64,000 nucleotides of DNA. It comes from DAIQNV01 sp038748775 (lineage in GTDB: Bacteria > Planctomycetota > Phycisphaerae > Phycisphaerales > UBA1924). Positions 34,448 to 44,000 of this stretch are shown here, piece after piece. Under the pieces are notes generated by a model that had not been told where the DNA came from, did not search any database, and saw nothing but the letters and a program-made list of their open reading frames with translations. Positions within the stretch are counted from its first letter, which is position 1; each line of letters starts with the position of its first letter. The position numbers were made by a program, and so were the translations under genes. Location of the stretch: assembly GCA_038748775.1 (NCBI GenBank), contig JBCDIT010000003.1:248001-312000 (forward strand). The letters run 5' to 3'.

Positions 34448-36172
34448 ATGATCAGCTTCGTTGTTCTGTCGAGTATTACAGCTTTGGCACCGGCTCAGAC
34501 CGAGATCCGGGTTCTCATCACCAGTGGGGCGGCCGCACCCAACGGGGGTGTCCACGAGTCGTTCTCTTCGTCGCAGCAGCCGACCTTGACGGAATCAAAC
34601 GAGGCTTTCGTTCAAAGCGTCATCGCGAGCACCGGCCGTGAACGGGCCTTCCTGCGGTTAGGGCCGCTCGGGAGCCGAGAGATCGTCCTCATAGACGGAA
34701 CCCCCCTCGACGGCGGCGGAACCGTCGGCGGCGGCAGCCCCGTTGCTGGCGACTTCACCGTCAACCCCATCATCACGCCCGACGGCCGACTCGCGTTCGG
34801 CACGGCGATCGACGGCGTCCCGAACGATCAGGACAGCGGGCTGTTTCTCATCGATCCCGATACGGGCGTGACCACACAGATCGCTCGCGAGGGCCAGGCT
34901 GTTGCCCTGCCCGACGGATCCACCGGCGCCGTGCTCAACGCCCTCGCCTTCGGACAGACCCCGGTCGCACGCATCGCCTTCGACGCCGCCGGGCGTGCGC
35001 TGTGGACCGACACCTACACCATCAATGGCGTCGGTCGAGAAGCGATGATCCAGAGTGACTCTGGGGGTCTTCTCGCGATTCAGTCCGAGGGTGACACGAT
35101 CGAGAGCGTGATCACATCGGGCGTCTTCTCGACAGTCACGTCGTTCACGACACCCGGGATGAACGCATCGGGCAAGGCGGCGTTCCGCACCAACGCGTCG
35201 CCGACGCCGAGCGCACTCACTGTGGCCGACGGGACCGGTATCGAGTTCGTGCTTCGCAACCAGCAGCCGCTGCTCGGAGACGACGGCTGCACCATCGGAA
35301 GTGTCCTGAACCTCAACGGGACGGTCCCTGCTATCAACGACGCCGGCCAGGTCGCGGTGAGAATCAACCTTGATGCGGAGAACGACGACGATATCGCGTG
35401 CCTGGGTTTCGGGAGTGGCTCGCTCGTGCTCCGGTTCGAGACCTCGGGCGACGCGTCGATCCTGATTCGACGAGACAACGAGGTCGACAACTCCGACGTT
35501 ACCGTCTCGAGCGTCACAACGGATCTGGTCACGATGAACGAGCAGGGCCTAATCGCGACGCTCGCGAACACGTCCGACCGGGTCGCCCTCATCACCGCTG
35601 ACACTGGTGGCGTGACCGAGATCGCCCGCGCTCGACAGCCTGCACCGGGCGGAGGAGAGTTCCGGGGCACGTTCGCTTCGTTCGCATTGAACGATCAAGG
35701 CCAGATCGCGTTCGTTGATCAGCTCAGCGACGTTCCGGGTGCGACCCAGACGTTCGAGCTTGGCTTGTTCCTCTATACCCCTGGGAACGGAACCGAACTC
35801 GTCCTCCGGACCGGACAGATACTCGACGGGCTCACGATCTCGTCCATCGATCTCGCGGGGACCGACGGCAACCGTCAGGATCGTCGAGCAGACGCGGACG
35901 GGTTCAACGACGCCGGCACCATCGCGTTCCGATTCGCGGCGTCCGATGGAACGACCGGCGTTGCAGTCGCTGGCGATGACCTCCCTCAGCCGGCCTGCTC
36001 GCTCGCGGACCTCGCTGCACCCTTCGGTGTCGTCGACCTTGGCGACATCGACGTGTTTATCGCTGCCTTTCTCTCCTCCGACTCCGCAGCCGATGTCGCG
36101 GCGCCGTTCGGTGTCATTGACCTGTCCGATTTGGACGCCTTCATCGGGGCGTTCCTTGCGGGGTGTGGCTAG
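34448..36172 (+). CDS. Secreted repeat protein with GC-type dockerin domain
   Basis: A short signal peptide (MISFVVLSSITALAPAQ) leads into a long domain built from repeats with the pattern NxxGxxAF/VxxxGxxD, e.g. ALNDQGQIAFVDQLSD and FNDAGTIAFRFAASDGT. Such repeats are common in planctomycete surface proteins and probably form a beta propeller or solenoid. The C-terminal 58 residues are the two-repeat dockerin-like domain: CSLADLAAPFGVVDLGDIDVF and VAAPFGVIDLSDLDAFIGAFLAGCG. It ends GCG instead of the usual GCP. It is the first of five same-strand dockerin genes. Confidence 0.87.
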   Translation: MISFVVLSSITALAPAQTEIRVLITSGAAAPNGGVHESFSSSQQPTLTESNEAFVQSVIASTGRERAFLRLGPLGSREIVLIDGTPLDGGGTVGGGSPVAGDFTVNPIITPDGRLAFGTAIDGVPNDQDSGLFLIDPDTGVTTQIAREGQAVALPDGSTGAVLNALAFGQTPVARIAFDAAGRALWTDTYTINGVGREAMIQSDSGGLLAIQSEGDTIESVITSGVFSTVTSFTTPGMNASGKAAFRTNASPTPSALTVADGTGIEFVLRNQQPLLGDDGCTIGSVLNLNGTVPAINDAGQVAVRINLDAENDDDIACLGFGSGSLVLRFETSGDASILIRRDNEVDNSDVTVSSVTTDLVTMNEQGLIATLANTSDRVALITADTGGVTEIARARQPAPGGGEFRGTFASFALNDQGQIAFVDQLSDVPGATQTFELGLFLYTPGNGTELVLRTGQILDGLTISSIDLAGTDGNRQDRRADADGFNDAGTIAFRFAASDGTTGVAVAGDDLPQPACSLADLAAPFGVVDLGDIDVFIAAFLSSDSAADVAAPFGVIDLSDLDAFIGAFLAGCG

Positions 36173-36207
36173 CGCTCGCCGCACCCTGAGTTGCGATAAC
36201 GTCGTCG

Positions 36208-36279
36208 AGGGCGTTCGAATCGCGCGATCTCAGCGACATCGACTCCTTTGTGAGCAGTTTCCTCGCCGGGTGTTCGTGA
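36208..36279 (+). pseudogene. Orphan half of a GC-type dockerin coding sequence
   Basis: The frame from 36211 reads AFESRDLSDIDSFVSSFLAGCS and then stops at 36277-36279. This is the second repeat of the dockerin domain with its Cys-containing end. There is no first repeat, no start codon and no upstream domain. It lies 36-107 nt after the intact dockerin gene. It is probably the remnant of a duplicated or recombined dockerin gene. Confidence 0.7.
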
Positions 36280-36385
36280 TCGCGCCCGCCCATCTCGACG
36301 ATTGCCTCTGACAACACGCGGTTCACAGAGGATGCGTCGGTACAGTGACCGTCTTGCCATCAGGACGTCATTGGAGGGTCCGAGA

Positions 36386-37834
36386 ATGAAACACCTCGCA
36401 GCGATCGTCGCGTGTGCGACGCCGACCGCTTGCCTCGCCGAACCGGGCGCTGAGCTCTTTCGCCTGCTCCCGGATGTCGGCTACGAGAGCCTCCAGTTTG
36501 GCGAGAACGTCGCGCTGGGTGCCGGGCTCGCCATTGTCGGCGGCGAAGGTATCTTCACGACGCCGACCCCCGGCAACGCGTTCCTATTCGATGCAACAAC
36601 CGGCACCCTGCTCAGCGACTTCCCCCAGCCGACGATCCCCGGGGAAACCGAGCCCCGAGACTCCAGGTTTTACGGCGTCGCGCTCAGCGAACCGCTCCCC
36701 CTCCCTTCGGGCCAGACCGCGCCCGTAGCGCTGATCGGGACGACCGGCATCGAGTTCTGCTTCTGCTACCCGACGCTGGTTCGCGCCTACGAACTGAGCG
36801 ATCCCTCGAACCCGACGCTGCTCTGGAATCTGATCCCGGACGACGCGGACTTCAACGACGAGTTCGGCGAAGCGATGGACATCGAAGGCACGCTCGCCCT
36901 CATCGGCGCCCCCGCCGCTGATGACAACGGAGGGCTGTCCGGCGCCGCCTACCTCTTTGACCTTACAACCGGAACACAGGTCAGCAAGCTCCTCCCGTCC
37001 GACGGCGAATCGGTCGACCAGTTCGGGTTCTCGGTCGACATGCACAACGGACTCGCGATCATCGGCGCACGCCGTGACAACGACGCCGCGACCGACGCCG
37101 GATCGGCGTACATCTTCGACATAACCGACCCCGCCAACCCGGTCGAGCGTGCGAAGCTCACACCACCCATCGGCGACCCGCAAGACTTCTTCGGTTTCGA
37201 CGTGGGTATCCACGGAACCACGGCCATCGTCGGGGCGATCTTCGACGACGACGTCGGATTCGATGCCGGCGCCGCGTACGTATACGACCTCACCGATTCA
37301 GCGAACCCGGAACTGCTGCTCAAGCTCTTTGCTCCGGACCCCGAAAGCAACGACGACTTCGGCTGGAGCGTCACGATCGAGCCCGATGGTGATCGGGTCG
37401 CGGCGCTGATCGGCGCTCGCACGGACGACGACGCCGGTCCGGGCGTCGGCGCCGCTATCCTTTACGACATCACCGACCCGTCGGCGCCGGTCTTTGTCGA
37501 GCAGTTCTTGCCGTCGATCGCGACCAGCGTCGATACATACGGGTGGTCGGTCGCGCTCGACGATGGCGTTGCTCTCGTGGGAGCGCCCGGGGCCGATGAC
37601 CAGGGAAGCAGTTCGGGCGCCGCCTACCTCGTCGATGCCGGTCTCGGGCCCTCGCCTTGTAATCTCGCCGATCTCGCACCGCCGTTCGGCGTGACCGATC
37701 TGAGCGATATCGACGTGTTTATCCCCGCTTTCTTGAGCGCCGACCCAATCGTCGACTTCGTGCCGTCCTTCGGAGTGATCGACCTCGACGACCTCGACGC
37801 GTTCATCGTTGCGTTCCTCGCCGGTTGTCCGTAG
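36386..37834 (+). CDS. Secreted FG-GAP-like repeat protein with GC-type dockerin domain
   Basis: The ATG at 36386 opens a signal peptide (MKHLAAIVACATPTACLA). The protein then has about seven blade-like repeats of the kind FGxxVDMHNGLAIIGARRDNDAATDAGSAYIFDITDPA, an integrin-alpha/FG-GAP-type beta-propeller pattern (IGAP, SGAAYLFD). It ends CNLADLAPPFGVTDLSDIDVF and FVPSFGVIDLDDLDAFIVAFLAGCP, the dockerin-like domain. Expected outside the inner membrane. Second gene of the dockerin array. Confidence 0.88.
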   Translation: MKHLAAIVACATPTACLAEPGAELFRLLPDVGYESLQFGENVALGAGLAIVGGEGIFTTPTPGNAFLFDATTGTLLSDFPQPTIPGETEPRDSRFYGVALSEPLPLPSGQTAPVALIGTTGIEFCFCYPTLVRAYELSDPSNPTLLWNLIPDDADFNDEFGEAMDIEGTLALIGAPAADDNGGLSGAAYLFDLTTGTQVSKLLPSDGESVDQFGFSVDMHNGLAIIGARRDNDAATDAGSAYIFDITDPANPVERAKLTPPIGDPQDFFGFDVGIHGTTAIVGAIFDDDVGFDAGAAYVYDLTDSANPELLLKLFAPDPESNDDFGWSVTIEPDGDRVAALIGARTDDDAGPGVGAAILYDITDPSAPVFVEQFLPSIATSVDTYGWSVALDDGVALVGAPGADDQGSSSGAAYLVDAGLGPSPCNLADLAPPFGVTDLSDIDVFIPAFLSADPIVDFVPSFGVIDLDDLDAFIVAFLAGCP

Positions 37835-38156
37835 TCGAGAACGAAACAGCAGACATTCCAAGCGTTGCACGCAAGCCAAGGCGAGGTGACGCGTTCAACA
37901 GGCGAGCCCGTCGACGACCCGCACCGGCCGTCGGGACCATCGGCGCCACGCCGCGTGGCGATGGGTCTCTCTTGCGTTCGGCCCTCGATTTCACCCCCAG
38001 CCGGGGGCGCGAGCACCGGATCGCCACGTCCCGACGGCCGCATCCATCCCCTCCCCATCGTCGCAGAGTCTGCGACATGGGGGGCTTTGGCCCGGATTCA
38101 ACTCCCGAGGTGCCCTGCCCGCGTCCGAAAACCAGCGCAACCTACAAATGATGGGC
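37835..38156. other. Intergenic stretch without a supportable gene
   Basis: About 320 nt upstream of the next promoter-like site. Open frames exist but show no motifs. Nothing else is evident. Confidence 0.4.
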
Positions 38157-38185
38157 TTGGTCATACCGGAGCGAGGCGATACGCT
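38157..38185 (+). promoter_or_regulatory. Possible promoter of the small dockerin protein gene
   Basis: TTGGTC (38157-38162), 17 nt, TACGCT (38180-38185), 70 nt before the ATG at 38255. Matched by eye. Confidence 0.4.
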
Positions 38186-38254
38186 GCCCTAGTCCGGCTC
38201 GAACGCCCACAGGGGGGGCGAGGGCCGGATCACCTCGAACGGGAGAGATCCGCC

Positions 38255-39085
38255 ATGCCGACCCGCCTTGCCGCCGCATCCGTTGTCGCTCTTGCCACCG
38301 CCTTTGCCAGCGCACAGTCGACGACGCTGACGATCGATACCGCGCAGTCGAACATCAACGTTGTCGCGACCGCGATCACCCCGGTTGGCAACGAGACCGA
38401 CACGGCGATGTCGGGCATCACCGGCACCATCGAGGTCACTCTCGACGACTACGGAACCCCGACCCAGATCACGCTGAACGACTTCGACTTCGCACTGACG
38501 AGCGACCCGGCCCTGAGCTTTGACTTCGGATTCCTCGGTTCAGCCAACGCGACGCTCGTGAACGCCGTCGCTCTCTTCGCGACCCCGGGCACACCGCTCG
38601 GCCCCGTCCCGATCGCGATGGCCGACGACTTCATGTTCGAGGCGGTCCCGACGCTGCTCACCGGAACGACGACGTTCGACTACAACTTCTTCCTCGTCGG
38701 TGCCGACTCGGGCACGATCAACCTCGCCGACTTTGACCCGGGCACCGCGCCCTTCTCCGGCACCATCTCGTCGGATGGCACCACCGTCACACTCGAGGCG
38801 ACGCTGAACATCGACGCCCTGGTGACCGTCGTTGATGGCATCGTCGACGTCAACCTTGTCGGCACCACCACCCTGGTCGCCAGCGGGCCTGCACCGGAGC
38901 CGACCGGCTGCAACGTCGCCGACCTCGTTGAGCCGCTCGGCATCGTCGACCTCTCCGACGTCGACGCCTTCATCGCCGCGTTCGTGATCGGCGACGCCGC
39001 GGCCGACATCGCCGCCCCGTTCGGCGTCGTCGACCTGACCGACGTCGACGCATTCATCGCCGCGTTCCTGGCCGGCTGCCCCTGA
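38255..39085 (+). CDS. Small secreted protein with GC-type dockerin domain
   Basis: The ATG at 38255 has a GGGAGAG site. A signal peptide (MPTRLAAASVVALATAFASAQ) is followed by an all-beta domain of about 190 residues rich in Thr, Asp and small residues (TLTIDTAQSNINVV at its start). No family is recognised. The end CNVADLVEPLGIVDLSDVDAF and IAAPFGVVDLTDVDAFIAAFLAGCP is a very regular copy of the dockerin-like domain. Third of the array; a strong terminator follows, so expression is separate from the amylase gene. Confidence 0.86.
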   Translation: MPTRLAAASVVALATAFASAQSTTLTIDTAQSNINVVATAITPVGNETDTAMSGITGTIEVTLDDYGTPTQITLNDFDFALTSDPALSFDFGFLGSANATLVNAVALFATPGTPLGPVPIAMADDFMFEAVPTLLTGTTTFDYNFFLVGADSGTINLADFDPGTAPFSGTISSDGTTVTLEATLNIDALVTVVDGIVDVNLVGTTTLVASGPAPEPTGCNVADLVEPLGIVDLSDVDAFIAAFVIGDAAADIAAPFGVVDLTDVDAFIAAFLAGCP

Positions 39086-39148
39086 TCGATCGCTCGATTC
39101 TCGGGCAAGCCCCGGGCAAAGAGCACAACTTCGGGTTGTATGATGACG

Positions 39149-39188
39149 AACGCTCCCGGGGACGGGCCCCCGGGAGCGTTCTTTCTGG
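39149..39188 (+). terminator. Rho-independent terminator
   Basis: A 13-bp perfect stem, AACGCTCCCGGGG (39149-39161) with CCCCGGGAGCGTT (39168-39180), followed by CTTTCT. It lies between the third dockerin gene and the amylase gene, just 10 nt before the amylase ATG. Confidence 0.88.
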
Positions 39189-39197
39189 GGAACTCCG

Positions 39198-41528
39198 ATG
39201 ATCCGCGTCGCTTCTGGCTCACTCTGTCTTGTCGCTTCGGCTGCAATGGCTTCCAACCCTTTCGCGACGCAGCCCAAAGCCGACGACGTCTTCTACCACG
39301 TCATGCCCATCGCCTGGCGCGACGGCGCCGACTCGGACGCGATCGACCCCAACCGCTTCGGAGACCTCCCGGGCATCCGCGACGGGCTCGGCTACCTCGA
39401 TGATCTGGGCATCACCGCGATCTGGATGAACCCGGTTTTCCCGAGCCCCGCCTACCACGGCTATCAACACGGGCCCGCCGATCAGATCAACCCATGGTTC
39501 GGCACCGAGCAAGACCTGATCGATCTGACGAGCGCCGCGCACGATCTCGGGATCGAGATCTACCTCGACTTCGTCGTCTACGGGATCAGCCACAACTCGC
39601 CGTGGTACCAGAACGCTTCGGGCAACCCGTCGAGCCAATACGACGACTGGCTCGCGTTCACAAACTTCCAGAATTCGCAGTACCAGGGGTACACGTTCCC
39701 GACATGGACCGGGGCCACCGTCGGGTTCATCCACTGGGACCTCCGGACACCCGAAGCCACACAACTCAACGTGGACTGGGCCCTCAAGTGGCTCGACCCC
39801 AACGGGGACGGTGATCCCTCCGACGGGATCGATGGGTACCGTCTCGACCACGTCTGGGTCGACTACGGCAACGGCCCCGACGGCTGGGGCTACAACCTCG
39901 ACGACTTCTGGACCACGTGGCACGACGCACTCCGCGCGCTCAACCCGGGCGTCTTCACCTTCGCAGAGCAGCACAACTGGGGCTCACACGGCGCCGAGTT
40001 CTTGCCCGAGTTCGACGCCGCGATGACCAAGCCCTTCGAATTCGCGGCACGCGACGCGCTCCGAGACCAAAACGCCGCCCCGCTCTACGGGCAGATGGAC
40101 GCCACGATCAGCGCGTACACCGGCGCGTCCGACCAAGGCACCTTCGTCGCGATCATCGGCGACCACGATGTCGACCGTCTCGCCAGCGCCATCGGCGCCG
40201 ACAACCCTTTCACGATCGGACGGTCCGAAGCCGCGGCGGCGGTCCTCATGCTCCAGCCCTTCCCCCCGATCATCTACTACGGCGATGAGATCGCGATGAC
40301 CGGGACCAAGGCCGACTACGGATCGGACGCCAACGACATTCCGATGCGAGAGCCTTTCAAGTGGAACGCGGTCGAGAGCGCCCCGATGTCGCGCTACCAC
40401 CGGCTCAACGGGCAGGCCTTCGCCAACCAGTTCTCGGGCAACAACGACGGACGGAGCGTCGAAGAACAGCTCAACTCCGGCCCGCTTCAGGCGCACAAGG
40501 ATCTCATCACCCATCGCCACGCCAACGTCGCGCTCCGCCGAGGCACCTACCACGCAATCGACGCTGCAAGCGGCGCCGTCTGGGCGTTCCTCCGCAGCTA
40601 CGAGCAGGGCGATGCTCCGATCGCCGACGAGACCCAGACCATCGCGGTCGCGATCAACCTCACCGGCAGCACGCTGACCACGTCGCTCGATGTCTCGGAC
40701 TTCCACAACGGCTCGTCCACCCTCGCCGCGGTCGATCTCGCGACCGGCGCCTCGCTCCCAAGCATCACTCCTCAGAACGCGAGCGCATACGAAGTCACGA
40801 TCCCGCCGTACGGATACGCCCTGATCGAGACCGACCTCGATCGACCGGCCGCCCCGCCGATCACGATCGACGGACAACTCGACGCCGAGTACACCGAGAT
40901 CACGACGGGCCCAGGGGGATCGATCTGGGCCGCGGTCGATGGTGACACGCTCTACCTCGCCACCGAGCCAGCCTCGAGCGGGCGCGATCGCTTCATCGTT
41001 GTCGCCGATGAGCCCGGAGGCTTGGCACCCGCGATGTGGGGCAAGTCCGGCTTCGTCGCCTCGCACGACGCGTATGTCGGGAACGAGGCGGACAACAACT
41101 GGACCGGCTGGTTCGATGCGATTGGCCCCGTCGGCCCGGTCTCCGCGCAGTACCTCGAAGCGGGGCTCGATTTGGCCGATCAGTTCGGGACCGTCCCAGA
41201 CACCGTGCACGTCGCCGCGCTCGGCTTCTTCACCGCCGATGGCGATACGCTCGACCCAACGATGCAAGTCCCGGCCGGGAATGGGGATCTCAACGTCGAC
41301 GCCGGCGAGTTCATCGAGATCGATCTCGCGGCGCTCGCAGGCCCAACGCCCTGCAACATCGCGGATATTGCGCTGCCGTACGAAATCGTCGACCTTTCCG
41401 ACGTCGATGCGTTTGTCAACGCATTCGCCGCCGGAGAACCGCTCGCGGATCTCGTCGCCCCGATTGGGTTTATCGACTTGTCCGACATCGACGCATTCAT
41501 CGCCGCATTCCTCGCCGGCTGCCCATAG
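39198..41528 (+). CDS. Secreted GH13 alpha-amylase-like enzyme with GC-type dockerin domain
   Basis: A signal peptide (about residues 1-19) precedes a GH13 catalytic domain: YLDDLGITAIWMNPVF, GYRLDHVW with the nucleophile Asp217, FAEQHNW with the acid/base Glu257, and IGDHDVDR with the transition-state Asp324. Region I is odd: where the family has DxVxNH, this protein has DFVVYG, so the conserved Asn-His is missing. After the barrel is a beta domain (to about 555), then a CBM9/DOMON-like stretch (ITIDGQLDAEYTEI, SIWAAVDGDTLYLAT), then the dockerin-like end CNIADIALPYEIVDLSDVDAF and LVAPIGFIDLSDIDAFIAAFLAGCP. Likely acts on alpha-glucans outside the cell. Confidence 0.9.
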   Translation: MIRVASGSLCLVASAAMASNPFATQPKADDVFYHVMPIAWRDGADSDAIDPNRFGDLPGIRDGLGYLDDLGITAIWMNPVFPSPAYHGYQHGPADQINPWFGTEQDLIDLTSAAHDLGIEIYLDFVVYGISHNSPWYQNASGNPSSQYDDWLAFTNFQNSQYQGYTFPTWTGATVGFIHWDLRTPEATQLNVDWALKWLDPNGDGDPSDGIDGYRLDHVWVDYGNGPDGWGYNLDDFWTTWHDALRALNPGVFTFAEQHNWGSHGAEFLPEFDAAMTKPFEFAARDALRDQNAAPLYGQMDATISAYTGASDQGTFVAIIGDHDVDRLASAIGADNPFTIGRSEAAAAVLMLQPFPPIIYYGDEIAMTGTKADYGSDANDIPMREPFKWNAVESAPMSRYHRLNGQAFANQFSGNNDGRSVEEQLNSGPLQAHKDLITHRHANVALRRGTYHAIDAASGAVWAFLRSYEQGDAPIADETQTIAVAINLTGSTLTTSLDVSDFHNGSSTLAAVDLATGASLPSITPQNASAYEVTIPPYGYALIETDLDRPAAPPITIDGQLDAEYTEITTGPGGSIWAAVDGDTLYLATEPASSGRDRFIVVADEPGGLAPAMWGKSGFVASHDAYVGNEADNNWTGWFDAIGPVGPVSAQYLEAGLDLADQFGTVPDTVHVAALGFFTADGDTLDPTMQVPAGNGDLNVDAGEFIEIDLAALAGPTPCNIADIALPYEIVDLSDVDAFVNAFAAGEPLADLVAPIGFIDLSDIDAFIAAFLAGCP

Positions 41529-41678
41529 TCAGCGGTTGCCCGCCACCGGGTTCGTTCCAAGTTTGCGCGTGCGAACAACACCTGACCTAAAACCAATGTT
41601 GCTGTCCCTCCCGAGACGATGACCCGAAGCGTCGGACGCTTGTGTCCGGCGCCCGCACACTCACCGGAGGCCGCGACG

Positions 41679-44000
41679 ATGAACCAACGACACACCGGAT
41701 GGCCCGCCTCGCGCGCGAGACGAATCGCCGCGTTGCTCACCCTCTTCGGAACGACCGGCGCACACGCCCAGGTGTGCAACGCCGGCTCGGTTTTCGTAGA
41801 ACCGCTTCCCAAGCTCGAGTCTGGCGAGCGCCCGAACTCGGTTGTCAGCGTGGACCTGAACGGCGACGGACTGGATGATCTCGCCTTCGCCAACTCAACC
41901 GCGACCGGAAGCGGGCTGGCTTTCGGAGGCTCCGTGACGGTCCTCCTCGCGAGCAGCGACGGAAACTACGACCCTCCGCAGACGCTCGATGCCGGAGCCT
42001 TCACGACCAAGATCGCGATCGGACATCTCAACGCGGACGACCACCCCGATATCGTCGCGCTCAACGCCAACAGTTCTGACATCAGCGTGTTCGTCAACAA
42101 CGGGGACGGATCGTTCGAGCCTCAGCGCCGCTTTCCCATCACCCTACCCCAGAATGCCCTCGGTGTCGCCGACATGAACAGCGACGGGTTCGACGACGTC
42201 GTCGTCGCGTCGTTGGATGGACCGTCGCTTCAGGTGATGCTGAACCGGGGCGACGCGACCTTTGGTCGCGGAACTCCCTTCGTGACGCGTGCGACGCCGG
42301 TCCAGATCGCGATAGCCGACTTGACCGGTGACGATCGCCCCGACGTCGCGACCGTTCTGGCCTCGGGCGATCTCGTCATCTACCCGTACGCAGGGGCGGG
42401 CGCCCTTTCTGATATCCGGTTAGTCCCGGGTGATACCGATCTTGTCGCCACGGCTGACGTGGATGACGACGGCGACATCGACATCATCAGGTCTTCCGAT
42501 GGAATCACGGTCTTAAAGAACAACGGAAACGGCTTCTTCTTCGTTTCCGGCACGTTCGTCCCTGGCACAGAAGCCCAAAGCCTCCGTCTCGGAGACCTCA
42601 ACGGCGACGGCGCACCGGATATCAGCATGGTGAACGCCGCCGGCACCGTCGATCTCCTCGTCAACGATGGTCAAGGCGCGTTTACGCTGAACGATCGGTC
42701 GCCCGCTGGGGCCGTGACCGATCTCGCGATCACCGACACCAACGTCGACGAGATCCCCGATATCGTCATCATCAACCAGAACGAGGACGCCGCGAGAGCC
42801 CTGCTGAACGACGGATCCGCGTCGATCGATGGATTCGTCGCGCTCGGGAACCCAACGTCGTACGGAATCTCGATCGTCGATCTCGAAAGTGATGGCGATC
42901 AAGACCTCGCGGTCGCCGCGAGAGACAGCGACACCCTCTCGTTCTACACCAACCAAGGAGACGGTACATTCGCCTTCGACCGAAGTATCCCGGCTGGATC
43001 GTCCCCCTTGCGCGTCGTTGCCGCCGATCTCAACGACGACGGTCGCCAAGACTTCGTTCTCGTAAGGCAGCAAAGCCGTATGTCGGTGTTGATTGACCGA
43101 GGCGATAAGACGTTCAGCTTTACGGAGTACATCACTCCCAGCTTTCCCACAACCGTAGAGGTAGGCGACCTCAGTAACGACGGAGTCCCCGACATCGCCG
43201 TATCATCTTCGTCCGAAGCCGTCGTGTTCTACAACAATGGCGAGGGCCTCTTCCTCAACCTCGAAAGTTTGCCCGCCGGTCGCAGCCCTCAAGATGCCGT
43301 CATCGCGGATCTGGACCGAGACGGCATTCAAGACGTCGCGATCGCGAACGGATCGGATTCAGACGTCACATTCTTGATCAACACAGGGGCTGCATTCGAT
43401 CGCTTCGACATCCAAGTTCCAAGCCCCCGGTTCATCGAAGCGGCCGACCTCGACGACAACGGGTGGACCGACGTCGTCGTCACAACAAGCGCCGGAGCCC
43501 TATACGTGTTCTGGAACAGCGCTTTGGGCTTCGAACACGCCAGCCCGATTTCATCCGATCCGGCCGTCAGCCCCTCCTCGCTCGATGTGGCCGACATCGA
43601 CGGCAACGGGTTCATCGATCTCGCCGTCTCGAACATGTCTTCAGACATCGGAGGCGTGTACCTGAACCAAGGGAACCGCGAGTTCGTTCGTGAAGGCGTG
43701 TTCGTCGGCGGGCGGAGCTTCGATATCCAGTTGGGCGATCTCGACGGCAACGGCACCATCGATCTCGCCGCCTCTCTTCAGGCAACCGACGTCGTCCTCC
43801 GTTTCAATCAGTGCCCGCCCGGGTGCTCGATCGCAGACCTCGTCCGACCCTTCGACGTCGTCGACCTCAGCGACCTCGACGCCTACGTCGAAGCGTTCGT
43901 CGCCGGCGACGCGATCGCCGACCTGGCGCCGCCTTTCGGCACCATCGACACCGATGACGCCGATGCGTTCATCGCCGTCTTCCTCGCCGGCTGCCCGTAG
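41679..44000 (+). CDS. Secreted VCBS/FG-GAP repeat protein with GC-type dockerin domain
   Basis: A long signal peptide with Arg-rich start (MNQRHTGWPASRARRIAALLTLFGTTGAHAQ) is followed by at least a dozen repeats like VDLNGDGLDDLAFAN and LNADDHPDIVALNANSSDISVFVNNGDGSF. DxNxDGxxD loops in each are typical calcium-binding VCBS/FG-GAP blades, forming one or two propellers. The end is CSIADLVRPFDVVDLSDLDAY and LAPPFGTIDTDDADAFIAVFLAGCP; the second repeat has Thr-Asp in place of Leu-Ser/Asp. Fifth of the dockerin array. The ATG at 41679 follows GGAGG. Confidence 0.9.
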   Translation: MNQRHTGWPASRARRIAALLTLFGTTGAHAQVCNAGSVFVEPLPKLESGERPNSVVSVDLNGDGLDDLAFANSTATGSGLAFGGSVTVLLASSDGNYDPPQTLDAGAFTTKIAIGHLNADDHPDIVALNANSSDISVFVNNGDGSFEPQRRFPITLPQNALGVADMNSDGFDDVVVASLDGPSLQVMLNRGDATFGRGTPFVTRATPVQIAIADLTGDDRPDVATVLASGDLVIYPYAGAGALSDIRLVPGDTDLVATADVDDDGDIDIIRSSDGITVLKNNGNGFFFVSGTFVPGTEAQSLRLGDLNGDGAPDISMVNAAGTVDLLVNDGQGAFTLNDRSPAGAVTDLAITDTNVDEIPDIVIINQNEDAARALLNDGSASIDGFVALGNPTSYGISIVDLESDGDQDLAVAARDSDTLSFYTNQGDGTFAFDRSIPAGSSPLRVVAADLNDDGRQDFVLVRQQSRMSVLIDRGDKTFSFTEYITPSFPTTVEVGDLSNDGVPDIAVSSSSEAVVFYNNGEGLFLNLESLPAGRSPQDAVIADLDRDGIQDVAIANGSDSDVTFLINTGAAFDRFDIQVPSPRFIEAADLDDNGWTDVVVTTSAGALYVFWNSALGFEHASPISSDPAVSPSSLDVADIDGNGFIDLAVSNMSSDIGGVYLNQGNREFVREGVFVGGRSFDIQLGDLDGNGTIDLAASLQATDVVLRFNQCPPGCSIADLVRPFDVVDLSDLDAYVEAFVAGDAIADLAPPFGTIDTDDADAFIAVFLAGCP

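Noticed and set aside
36211..36225. GTTCGAATC-like sequence as a tRNA T-loop
   Set aside because: The surrounding bases do not form the tRNA stems, and the stretch codes for the half-dockerin remnant.
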